Positions 1 through 5,349 are shown, counted from the stretch's first letter. The stretch: 6,706 nucleotides of DNA from Thiotrichaceae bacterium (GCA_027024625.1 JALVRY010000093.1:1-6706), one strand, 5' to 3'. The notes: generated by a model from the letters alone, not told the origin. Translations and numbers: made by a program.

Positions 1-1112
1 GCGATGAACACTACAGCACCAAAAAACTTGGTGCTTTTAGCTCAGATTTAGCAGCTCTTTCTCACTTTTTTGACGAAACATGGCATACCCTTGCACCGGA
101 GTTAAGAGAAAAGAATAGAGCTGGCATCCTAAACTGGGCAGCTACACGTTTACGTGCATTAGGTCGTTTACACGAAGCCTTAGAACCTATGCAAGCAGGC
201 ATGGAAATTTACATCAATGAAGAAAACTTTAAGTTTGCAGCAAGCGTTGCAAGTAGTTTAAGTGGCTTGCAACTCATTCAAGGCGATATTGATAATGCCA
301 TCAAAGTAGCAGAACATAGTATTGAATTAGCCTATGCAGGCAATGATGATTTCTGGCAAATGGCAACTCGCACAACCCTAGCTGATGCACTACATCAAGC
401 AGGGAAGCCTCAAGAAGCTCAGGCTCTCTTTACTGAAGCAGAAGAATTACAACAGCAAACGCAACCTGAAACACCAAAGCTGCAATCACTTTGGGGATTC
501 CGCTACTGTGATTTATTATTATGTAATAACCAATGGCAAGAGGTACAAGATCGCTGCCATCAAACGCTTGCATGGCTAGAAAAACAAACCAACAATGCCA
601 GCTTACTCGACCCAGCACTTGATCAATTATCACTCGGCAGAGCCTATCTACAACAAGCAATATTGGCAGGCTGGACTATTGATGATGTAACAGGCGATGA
701 AACGAATGAACGCAACTCTAGCATGCAACAAGCTCAAAAATGGCTAGATAAAGCCGTTACTGCTTTACGCAACGCAGGGACTGAAGACCACTTACCACGA
801 GGCTTACTGGCTAGAGCCACCCTCTTCCGCCATCAACAGCAATGGCAATCAGCATACGCTGACTTACAAGAGACACTCGACATTGCTCAGCGTGGCGGCA
901 TGTATCTACACATGACTGATTTCCACTTAGAATCTGCTCGCCTAGCACTCAGTCAAGGAAACCAAAAACAAGCTGAAGAACATATCAATACCGCCCAAGA
1001 GCTTATCAACAAAACAAATTATAAACGTAGGCAAGCAGAGTTAGATGCGATGAAAACAACAAACACTAATTCAAAAAAAGCGAGTAAGAAAAAAGTTTCT
1101 GCAATAGCATAA
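1..1112 (+). CDS. C-terminal TPR region of a large (probably STAND/NACHT-type) protein, 5' truncated
   Basis: The reading frame is open from base 3 to the TAA at 1112 with no start that looks real, so 369 residues of C-terminus are visible and the N-terminus lies upstream of the window. The protein is almost wholly helical, with repeated 34-residue-like TPR units such as LRALGRLHEALEPMQAGMEI, SGLQLIQGDIDNAIKVAEHS and LADALHQAGKPQEAQALFTE, and ends in a Lys/Ser-rich tail. The run DEHYSTKKLGAFSSDLAALS followed by TRTTLADALHQAG, GFRYCDLLL and DQLSLGRAYL matches, from memory, the conserved TPR tail of bacterial STAND NTPases that carry NACHT or AAA-type ATPase cores and varied N-terminal effectors (TIR, CHAT, nucleases). 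In such proteins the repeats act as sensor or scaffold. The effector and NTPase are not visible, so a defence or signalling role is inference. The TPR call is secure; the STAND link is likely. Confidence 0.85.
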   Translation, partial: DEHYSTKKLGAFSSDLAALSHFFDETWHTLAPELREKNRAGILNWAATRLRALGRLHEALEPMQAGMEIYINEENFKFAASVASSLSGLQLIQGDIDNAIKVAEHSIELAYAGNDDFWQMATRTTLADALHQAGKPQEAQALFTEAEELQQQTQPETPKLQSLWGFRYCDLLLCNNQWQEVQDRCHQTLAWLEKQTNNASLLDPALDQLSLGRAYLQQAILAGWTIDDVTGDETNERNSSMQQAQKWLDKAVTALRNAGTEDHLPRGLLARATLFRHQQQWQSAYADLQETLDIAQRGGMYLHMTDFHLESARLALSQGNQKQAEEHINTAQELINKTNYKRRQAELDAMKTTNTNSKKASKKKVSAIA

Positions 1113-1232
1113 AGAATAAAAATTAAAGCTAGCCCATAAGTAGGAGTGCACGCAAAAACGAGCCACCGCTAGAGCTATCGCCAAAGGACTTACTACAATT
1201 GATTAGGTCTAAATAGGCGAACACTCTTATAT

Positions 1233-2093
1233 CTAAGGTGCTTCTTGTCGGCTTTCTTGTATTCGCCTTTGCTTTTCTTGTTCCTCTGCGTAGGCTGCTT
1301 TTATTTCACCAACAATAGCATCAACATCAGCCTTCACTGTACTTTCTTTAAACTTACCAGTTAACACAATATCAGGCTGTAATTCACCCGCCTCATAACG
1401 CTCCCATATTTCATGAGCATATTTTGTTTCATTTAGTTCAGGAGCAAACTGCCCAAAATAGCGTCTCATATTATCAACATCACGTTGCAACATTGACTTT
1501 GCATTATTGTTGGCAGAGGCATCTACCGCTTGAGGAAGATCAATAATAATCGGCCCTTGTTGATCCAATAACACATTGAATTCAGATAAATCACCATGCA
1601 CCAGCCCAGCACATAACATGCGCACCACATCTTGCATAATCATGTCGTGATATTTTAGTGCCCCTTCACGCGACATTGTGACATCATCCAAGCGGGGAGC
1701 AACATAGCCTTCCTCATCGGTGATAAGCTCCATCAGCAATACACCGTCAATACAGTGATAAGGTTTGGGCACTCTTACACCAGCATCCGCTAACTTATAA
1801 AGCGCATCCACCTCTGCATTTTGCCAAATTTCTTCCTGCTCTTTACGACCAAAATTAGACTTCTTCTGCATAGCTCGATTACGACGACTATTACGTACTT
1901 TTCGGCCTTCCGTATATTGCACTGCTTTTTTAAAGTTACGTTTACTGGCTTCTTTATATACTTTGGCACAACGGACTTCAGAGCCACAGCGAACAATGTA
2001 GAGATCCGCCTCTTTGCCGCTCATTAAGCGACTCATGACTTCATCAATTAAACCGTAATCAACCAAAGGCTGAATTCTTTTGGGCGTTTTCAT
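1233..2093 (-). CDS. RIO1-family atypical serine/threonine protein kinase
   Basis: This 286-residue cytosolic protein has the compact RIO kinase fold, which phosphorylates serine using ATP. Visible motifs are the RIO nucleotide-binding loop SGKEADLY (residues 25-32), the ATP-anchoring lysine in CAKVYK (K44), the catalytic loop HGDLSEFN (166-173, D168 and N173) and the metal-binding aspartate in IIIDLPQAVD (D185). The usual RIO1 pattern of a basic insertion after the lysine (residues 50-84) is present. The C-terminal tail after about residue 265 is charged and probably disordered. Bacterial members are found in many gammaproteobacteria; their substrates are poorly known. It begins only 9 bases after the DUF1244 stop codon on the same strand, so the two are almost certainly one transcript. 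The start has only a weak A/G-rich ribosome site (TTAGAAAA), which fits translation coupled to the upstream gene. All catalytic residues are intact. Confidence 0.95.
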   Translation of the reverse strand: MKTPKRIQPLVDYGLIDEVMSRLMSGKEADLYIVRCGSEVRCAKVYKEASKRNFKKAVQYTEGRKVRNSRRNRAMQKKSNFGRKEQEEIWQNAEVDALYKLADAGVRVPKPYHCIDGVLLMELITDEEGYVAPRLDDVTMSREGALKYHDMIMQDVVRMLCAGLVHGDLSEFNVLLDQQGPIIIDLPQAVDASANNNAKSMLQRDVDNMRRYFGQFAPELNETKYAHEIWERYEAGELQPDIVLTGKFKESTVKADVDAIVGEIKAAYAEEQEKQRRIQESRQEAP

Positions 2094-2102
2094 TATAATT
2101 TT

Positions 2103-2423
2103 CTAATTGTGTCCACTAATTTTGGCATGCAAAGGTTTCGTGTCTTCAAACTTTTTAAGTTGCTCTTCACTGGCTTTTTCTTGATATTTTTCTTTCCAGT
2201 CAGCATAAGGCATGCCGTAAACATACTCTAAAGCTTCATCGTAGCTAATATCTTGATCTAATTCTTTACCCGCTGCCAAATACCATTTACTCAAACAGTT
2301 ACGGCAAAAGCCCGCTAGGTTCATAATATCAATATTCTGTGCATCGGTACGTTCTTGCAAGTGTTCTATCAAGCCACGAAAAGCCGCAGCTTCCATTTGT
2401 ATTTGAATATCTTTATCTATCAT
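2103..2423 (-). CDS. DUF1244 family protein
   Basis: This is a 106-residue soluble protein of the DUF1244 family, recognised by the conserved stretch AAAFRGLIEHLQERTDAQNI followed by DIMNLAGFCRNCLSKWY and by VYGMPYADWKEKYQ. The family is small, helical, widespread in alpha- and gammaproteobacteria and of unknown function. The CxxC pair (C40, C43) in GFCRNC could bind metal or be redox active, but the sequence alone does not settle this. The length is normal for the family. The start at 2423 is supported by an AAGGA ribosome site six bases upstream. It is the first gene of a two-gene unit with the RIO1-type kinase, which suggests the two act in the same process or are at least co-expressed. 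It is transcribed divergently from the lipoprotein gene across the region that now holds foldback element 1. Confidence 0.92.
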   Translation of the reverse strand: MIDKDIQIQMEAAAFRGLIEHLQERTDAQNIDIMNLAGFCRNCLSKWYLAAGKELDQDISYDEALEYVYGMPYADWKEKYQEKASEEQLKKFEDTKPLHAKISGHN

Positions 2424-2461
2424 GATTATTCCTTGATAATTTTATGGGCTAAATTGGCGAT

Positions 2462-2467
2462 ATTCTA
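2462..2467 (-). promoter_or_regulatory. Possible -10 box for the DUF1244/RIO operon
   Basis: The minus strand reads TAGAAT here, five of six matches to the sigma-70 -10 consensus, and would place transcription start about 30 bases upstream of the DUF1244 start codon. No good -35 box sits at the usual spacing (TATCGC at 17 bases). The surrounding 2424-2519 region holds repeated TTAGCC/GGCTAA hexamers (2447-2452, 2474-2479, 2494-2499) and another TAGAAT on the plus strand (2489-2494) that could serve the divergent lipoprotein gene. Weak evidence. Confidence 0.25.
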
Positions 2468-2571
2468 CGTTAGTTAGCCAAATAGCGATAGAATTAGCCG
2501 TAAATTGTTAAGAGAGAATATTATGAGACCTTTGCACGAAAGATCTAACGAATAAAAAAAGCTTGAATTCC

Positions 2572-2636
2572 CCCTATTTAGTCTAAAAAATCAGCCAATA
2601 GCTTGGCTATTACCTTCATTATTAGACTAAATAGGG
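2572..2636. repeat. Inner 15-bp stem and conserved loop of element copy 1
   Basis: CCCTATTTAGTCTAA at 2572-2586 pairs perfectly with TTAGACTAAATAGGG at 2622-2636. The 35-base loop contains TCAGCCAATAGC and GCTATTACCTTCATT, itself able to form a 6-bp hairpin (2597-2602 with 2606-2611). The loop is nearly identical to that of copy 2, while the stem is different. Confidence 0.9.
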
Positions 2637-2674
2637 AAAATTACGCTCTTTTTTCTCTCGTCATCCTTTCATGC

Positions 2675-2679
2675 AAAGG
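2675..2679 (+). promoter_or_regulatory. Ribosome binding site supplied by the element's end
   Basis: AAAGG lies seven bases before the ATG at 2687. It is part of the right terminal repeat of element copy 1. If the element and one ATTAT repeat are removed, the ATG would instead follow AAGAGAGAATATT, whose AGAGAG could be the ancestral ribosome site. The insertion thus appears to have replaced one site by another. Confidence 0.6.
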
Positions 2680-2686
2680 TCTCATT

Positions 2687-3226
2687 ATGCTACAAAAAAT
2701 GTTTAAATCTACATTGATATTCATCACAAGTAGCCTGCTTTATAGTTGCAGTTCTACACCTAGCGATGTGACTGATAACACATCACAAGTCACAACAAGA
2801 CAATCCAATAAAGGGGCTTTATGTCTTTTTATGAAAAGTGATACAGAAATGCAGCTTTTTCATTATCCCTTAGGCTCTAGCTGTGCATCATCGTCACTAA
2901 ACCGCTGGACTGACCACAAAATATCAACCGACTACCATCCAACATCGTCCTCATTTGACGTAATTTATGTTAACACCCGTGCAACACATATTTTACGAAA
3001 AAGTACCGTAGCAACAGCTGATTGTGCCGGTTCAGGTAGCAAGCTTGTTAGTACAAAAGTACATGCCTCGCGGAGTATTGAAGTGATATGGGGAGAAAAG
3101 AAGCTTGGTTTCATTGCTTCAGAAAGAGGGGCAATTCGTTGCAATCGGATTGCTAAAGATGGACGAATATTGCCTGCTCGTGACTTATTCAAACAAGTGC
3201 CAGGCTATGGTAGTTATCAACGCTGA
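2687..3226 (+). CDS. Small predicted lipoprotein of unknown function
   Basis: This is a 179-residue protein that I do not recognise. The N-terminus is a lipoprotein signal: MLQKMFKS, a hydrophobic stretch to about residue 19, then a lipobox-like LYSC with the lipidated cysteine at 21. Serine at +2 suggests the outer membrane. A Ser/Thr-rich linker follows to about residue 42, then a compact domain with four cysteines (46, 66, 113, 152) that could form two disulfides in the periplasm. The start at 2687 is chosen because AAAGG precedes it at good spacing; ATG at 2699 is an alternative giving a typical MFKSTLIF signal start. A longer reading frame from TTG at 2603 runs through the mobile element and is not believed. 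The last 10 bases overlap the end of the convergent regulator pseudogene. Its 5' leader has been altered by element copy 1. Confidence 0.75.
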   Translation: MLQKMFKSTLIFITSSLLYSCSSTPSDVTDNTSQVTTRQSNKGALCLFMKSDTEMQLFHYPLGSSCASSSLNRWTDHKISTDYHPTSSSFDVIYVNTRATHILRKSTVATADCAGSGSKLVSTKVHASRSIEVIWGEKKLGFIASERGAIRCNRIAKDGRILPARDLFKQVPGYGSYQR

Positions 3227-3487
3227 TTTTCATCACACTGCGAACGCATTAAGCGGATAAAATCATCTAAACTTTGCCCCAGTTTGTTTTCAAACTGCTT
3301 ATCAAGTAATTGTAAGTGTTGAATACGATCTAGTCGAAAAGTACGAAAAGCATCGCGTAGTTCGCACCAGCTCGTTAATGTCCAAACGCTACCCCAAAAG
3401 AACAAGCCCAACGGCTTAATTTCACGTTGACTCGCCGTACCATCCGCACGAATATAGTCGATAAAAATGTAGCAATTCTTTGCGATA

Positions 3488-3647
3488 GAGACTGTGCAAG
3501 TATTCTGGGGCTGCGAAAAAATGAGGAAAAATTTTCCAGATTTTGTTTAAAAATGAAGGTAATAGCAGGCTATTGGCTGAATTTTTAAACAAAATCTGGG
3601 GAATTTTAACCATTCTTTTCGCGTTCCATGAATACTTGCACAGTCTC
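3488..3647 (-). mobile_element. Foldback/MITE-like element, copy 2 (160 bp), inside the regulator gene
   Basis: A 160-bp non-coding element with perfect 18-bp inverted ends, GAGACTGTGCAAGTATTC (3488-3505) and its complement (3630-3647). It is flanked by a GATA direct repeat (3484-3487 and 3648-3651). In minus orientation it has the same order as copy 1: GAGAC end, AATTCCCC, stem, TCAGCCAATAGC..GCTATTACCTTCATT loop, stem, GGAAAATT, GTCTC end. The end and stem sequences differ from copy 1. It encodes nothing and brings an in-frame stop codon. Removal with one flanking repeat exactly repairs the host gene, which proves insertion. Confidence 0.93.
3536..3599. repeat. Inner 18-bp stem and conserved loop of element copy 2
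   Basis: CCAGATTTTGTTTAAAAA (3536-3553) pairs perfectly with TTTTTAAACAAAATCTGG (3582-3599). The 28-base loop, read on the minus strand, carries the same TCAGCCAATAGC and GCTATTACCTTCAT blocks as copy 1, including the small AATAGC/GCTATT hairpin. Confidence 0.9.
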
Positions 3648-4098
3648 GATAGCACTGCGGCATGTATCCAAGGTGACATCTATATCTTTTCGATCACCAA
3701 AGCGAAGGGCAAATAATTTACTATCGTCAATATGCTCGCGTAATTCTTGAGGAATAACTGCTTGCACTTTGTCCAAAACTGACTGGGCACTACTGCCTAG
3801 CTCTGACCCACCCCATACTTTGAGCATACGGATAGCAACAACAAGGGATTCCAACTCATCAGCATTAAAAATAATGGGTGGAATATCCAGCGAATAACGC
3901 AGGTGATACCCCACACCAGCTTCACCCTCAACAGGTACTCCCGAAAGACTCAAATCTTGAATGTCACGATAGATCGTGCATTCAGAAACTTCCAGTCGCT
4001 CAGCTAGATCACGAGCAGTAATAAGCCGCTTATTTCGTAGTATTTGAACAATTTGGAAGAGACGATCAGCACGACGCATTGGCGATCCTTTCAGGCAG

Positions 4099-4173
4099 TG
4101 GAATAAGTTTTCTAGGATGCTGTCTGAGAATGGTAAACGTAACAATCAGATAAATTTGCAGTAGCTTATTCCA
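4099..4173. repeat. Intergenic 9-bp inverted repeat between VOC gene and regulator
   Basis: TGGAATAAG (4099-4107) and CTTATTCCA (4165-4173) are perfect complements separated by 57 bases, almost filling the gap between the VOC gene and the regulator start. In the minus-strand transcript they could pair. The long AT-rich loop and lack of a T-run argue against a terminator. Meaning unknown; a chance match is possible. Confidence 0.4.
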
Positions 4174-4188
4174 TTTTTAGGCAGTCTC

Positions 4189-4560
4189 TTAGCCCTTTGA
4201 ATATAGACCAACTCGATTACCCTCACTATCACTAAACTGTGCAAAGTAACCACATTCACCATCATTGATTGCTGTTTTAGGCCATAGCACTTCTGCTCCA
4301 TTTTCAACAGCTCGGCTTAACGGTACGGATAAATCATCACCACCATTGAGATAAATAACCGCACCTGTTTTGCTAGGCTCATATCCCTCAGATTGCACTA
4401 ACATGCCGCTGACACCAGGCTCTTCATAGTTAAAGATTGCCATCTTCATACCGTCCATATCATCATCTTTAAAATCCACGTCCATTACTTTGCTATAGAA
4501 TGCTTTTGCTCGTTCCATATCGCTAACGGGAATTTCAAACCAAGTTACAACATTATTCAT
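4189..4560 (-). CDS. VOC (glyoxalase/dioxygenase-fold) family protein
   Basis: This is a 123-residue cytosolic protein of the vicinal oxygen chelate superfamily, built from two beta-alpha-beta-beta-beta modules. The first is marked by VTWFEIPVSDMERAKAFYSK (residues 5-24) and GMKMAIF, the second by GAVIYLNGGDDL to GYFAQFSDSEGNRVGLYSKG. The FEIPV..D..RA..FY pattern is that of the COG3324-like subgroup, whose substrates are largely unknown; the typical first-strand histidine of glyoxalase I is absent, so no glyoxalase activity should be assumed. The start at 4560 is fixed by a strong AAAGGAG site; the frame extends to 4623 without a comparable site. The YafY-type regulator gene follows on the same strand after 109 bases, an arrangement common for these two families, and a palindrome lies in the promoter region. 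Probably controlled by that regulator, now disrupted. Confidence 0.9.
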   Translation of the reverse strand: MNNVVTWFEIPVSDMERAKAFYSKVMDVDFKDDDMDGMKMAIFNYEEPGVSGMLVQSEGYEPSKTGAVIYLNGGDDLSVPLSRAVENGAEVLWPKTAINDGECGYFAQFSDSEGNRVGLYSKG

Positions 4561-4611
4561 GACTTTCTCCTTTGTGTTTTTGAATTGTCGGAGAGTAGTG
4601 TAATCGCAGGG

Positions 4612-4633
4612 TACTGACAGCATTGTGTCAGTA
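4612..4633. promoter_or_regulatory. Perfect palindrome upstream of the VOC gene, probable operator
   Basis: TACTGACA and TGTCAGTA form perfect 8-bp arms around a 6-base spacer, 52-73 bases upstream of the VOC start. On the minus strand its CTGTCA half could overlap a -35 region, with TACTCT 17 bases downstream as a -10. Two-fold symmetry and position suit a dimeric regulator such as the adjacent YafY-type protein. On the plus strand it is followed by a T-run (4636-4642) like a terminator, but no plus-strand gene ends here. Confidence 0.6.
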
Positions 4634-4679
4634 GCTTTTTTTGATTTAGAAAAATTTAATTGCTAAAGGTGCATCCTCC

Positions 4680-5090
4680 TTATAAACCTAATATGTGTAG
4701 CAACCGCTTTATCCAAGGAAGTTTTGGCTTAGTGAACTCAAAAACATCATAATATTCTTTTTGTGACAGTGATGATTCCTCTTTCATAATAACAACCAAC
4801 TCATCTTCAGCATCTTTATCAATGTCATCGATTTTTACATCAACGACATTACCAATCAGGGGGCGAACCACAGTAAATATCCGCTTTTTTTCTTCAATAT
4901 CAGAGAAAATATCTAAGCGATAATTTTTTGAACCTTCAATAGGATTTGCAGTAACAGAAGAAATATCATTTTTATTTATAGGGAGATCGGGCGTATCAGA
5001 AAGGGAGTAAGCAATGGAATAATTAATGAAAATACAATAGGTCGAAAAATACAGTAAAAGCAATCTACGAAAGAAATAACGGTTCACCAT
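4680..5090 (-). CDS. Small exported protein, PliI-like C-terminal pattern
   Basis: This 136-residue protein begins with an N-terminal signal segment (RRLLLLYFSTYCIFINYSIA, residues 8-27), probably cleaved after AYS at 29, so the product should be periplasmic or surface-bound. The mature part has YRLDIFSD (57-64), RPLIGNVVDVKIDDIDKD (76-93) and EDELVVIMKEES (95-106). The pattern of an acidic DxDxD-like turn followed by E-L-V-V-I-M resembles the periplasmic i-type lysozyme inhibitor PliI and related FG-GAP/VCBS-like beta folds, but the SGxxY inhibitor motif is not evident; this is a weak structural hint only. The ATG at 5090 is just two bases from GGAGG; the next codon, GTG at 5087, has better spacing and may be the true start. 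It is transcribed divergently from the 5350 gene and may be under control of the FNR-type box between them. Confidence 0.7.
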   Translation of the reverse strand: MVNRYFFRRLLLLYFSTYCIFINYSIAYSLSDTPDLPINKNDISSVTANPIEGSKNYRLDIFSDIEEKKRIFTVVRPLIGNVVDVKIDDIDKDAEDELVVIMKEESSLSQKEYYDVFEFTKPKLPWIKRLLHILGL

Positions 5091-5173
5091 ACCCTCCAGT
5101 GTTTAAATATTAGCCACATACTAACATATATGTATAAAATCAACACATTAGTGATTTTCCCAAGCTCATAGTG

Positions 5174-5179
5174 ACATTA
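5174..5179 (-). promoter_or_regulatory. Possible FNR-dependent -10 box for the 4680-5090 gene
   Basis: The minus strand reads TAATGT. A transcript starting near 5166-5167 would put the FNR-type box centre close to -41.5, the classical activating position, with a leader of about 76 bases. This is inferred from spacing alone; TAATGT matches the -10 consensus only moderately. Confidence 0.35.
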
Positions 5180-5200
5180 CCCCTAATAAACATAAGGTTT

Positions 5201-5214
5201 TTGATATAAATCAA
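5201..5214. promoter_or_regulatory. FNR/Anr-type binding site
   Basis: TTGATATAAATCAA matches the FNR consensus TTGAT-N4-ATCAA at every fixed position. It lies in the divergent region, 111 bases upstream of the 4680-5090 gene and 136 upstream of the 5350 gene. FNR-type proteins bind such sites when oxygen is low, which suggests oxygen-dependent control of one or both exported proteins. An exact match in an intergenic promoter region makes it more than a chance AT-rich palindrome, though Crp-like relatives cannot be excluded. Confidence 0.65.
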
Positions 5215-5250
5215 TGGCTTCCTTTGGTCTACTGTAGCCCTCCCATTTAT

Positions 5251-5265
5251 CTTGAATATTTCAAG
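5251..5265. promoter_or_regulatory. Perfect palindrome CTTGAA-TAT-TTCAAG
   Basis: Six-base arms around TAT form a symmetrical site that includes the proposed -35 box (TTGAAT, 5252-5257) of the 5350 gene. It may be an operator for a dimeric regulator; none is encoded nearby. Confidence 0.4.
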
Positions 5266-5280
5266 CTGAACGAATATATC
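5252..5280 (+). promoter_or_regulatory. Probable sigma-70-type promoter of the 5350 gene
   Basis: TTGAAT (5252-5257) and TATATC (5275-5280) are separated by exactly 17 bases; each matches four of six consensus positions. Start of transcription would be near 5287. Both boxes lie inside perfect palindromes, suggesting regulated access, and the FNR-type box would be centred near -80. Confidence 0.45.
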
Positions 5281-5290
5281 AATATATTCG
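5271..5290. promoter_or_regulatory. Perfect palindrome overlapping the proposed -10 box
   Basis: CGAATATATCAATATATTCG has 9-bp perfect arms around a CA spacer. It covers the proposed -10 and start region of the 5350 gene, a position at which a bound protein would block transcription. Confidence 0.5.
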
Positions 5291-5349
5291 CACTCCAAAT
5301 AAATAACAGCTAGTTGTCTTTATCAACAAATAATAATAGGGAGGTGTAA

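Larger units (their letters stand above)
2525..2683 (+). mobile_element. Foldback/MITE-like element, copy 1 (159 bp)
   Basis: A 159-bp non-coding element bounded by inverted ends: GAGACCTTTGCA at the left and its exact complement at the right, with the match continuing through GAAAG and then imperfectly inward. The flanks form the direct repeat ATTAT (2520-2524 and 2684-2688), or a 3-bp TTA if one extra base is assigned to each end. Inside are AATTCCCC, a perfect 15-bp stem (2572-2586 with 2622-2636) and a central loop containing AATAGC TTG GCTATT. No transposase is encoded, so movement would need a transposase in trans. The ends recall those of some IS5-type elements, from memory only; family assignment is open. 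It sits directly before the lipoprotein start codon and pushes the original upstream region away by about 164 bp. A second, related copy lies at 3488-3647 in inverse orientation. Confidence 0.88.
3217..4079 (-). pseudogene. YafY-type HTH/WYL transcriptional regulator, split by a foldback element
   Basis: The N-terminal part encodes a winged helix-turn-helix (MRRADRLFQIVQILRNKRLI, then TARDLAERLEVSECTIYRDI) and the linker region of YafY-like (COG2378) regulators. The ATG at 4079 has an AAAGGA site at proper spacing; a longer frame to 4145 lacks one. After codon 144 (ATC, ending at 3648) the gene enters a 160-bp inserted element and stops at a TAA (3606), giving a 157-residue product with 13 foreign residues. 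The C-terminal WYL-like region (KPLGLFFWGSVWTLTSWCEL, then RDAFRTFRLDRI) lies beyond it in 3481-3217. Deleting 3484-3647 (element plus one GATA copy) gives an open frame of 233 codons including stop, 232 residues, normal for the family. In this family the WYL domain senses the ligand and the HTH binds DNA, often of a neighbouring gene; here the VOC gene just upstream is the likely target. The surviving HTH fragment might still bind DNA, but would lack ligand control. Confidence 0.93.

Noticed and set aside
1137..1198. GTAGGAG...GCTATCG stretch recalling a REP-type palindrome
   Set aside because: The halves do not pair well and no second copy is seen in the window.
1201..1222. GATTAGGTCTAAATAGGCG resembles the stem of element copy 1
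   Set aside because: Only about a dozen bases agree, with no matching second arm, loop or GAGAC end nearby.
2525..2683. Element copy as an integron attC-like site, since it is a foldback with variable arms
   Set aside because: No core RYYYAAC/GTTRRRY boxes, no integrase and no cassette arrangement; flanking repeats and gene repair point to transposition.
2603..2686. N-terminal extension of the lipoprotein gene starting at TTG 2603
   Set aside because: It runs through the inserted element, lacks a ribosome site, and would bury the lipoprotein signal peptide inside the protein.
4612..4642. Palindrome followed by T-run as an intrinsic terminator on the plus strand
   Set aside because: No plus-strand gene lies upstream that would need it; position in the VOC promoter fits an operator better.
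4661..4682. GGAGGATG after the stop codon of the 4680-5090 gene as a new start
   Set aside because: The ribosome-like site abuts the ATG with no spacing and the frame ends after three codons.
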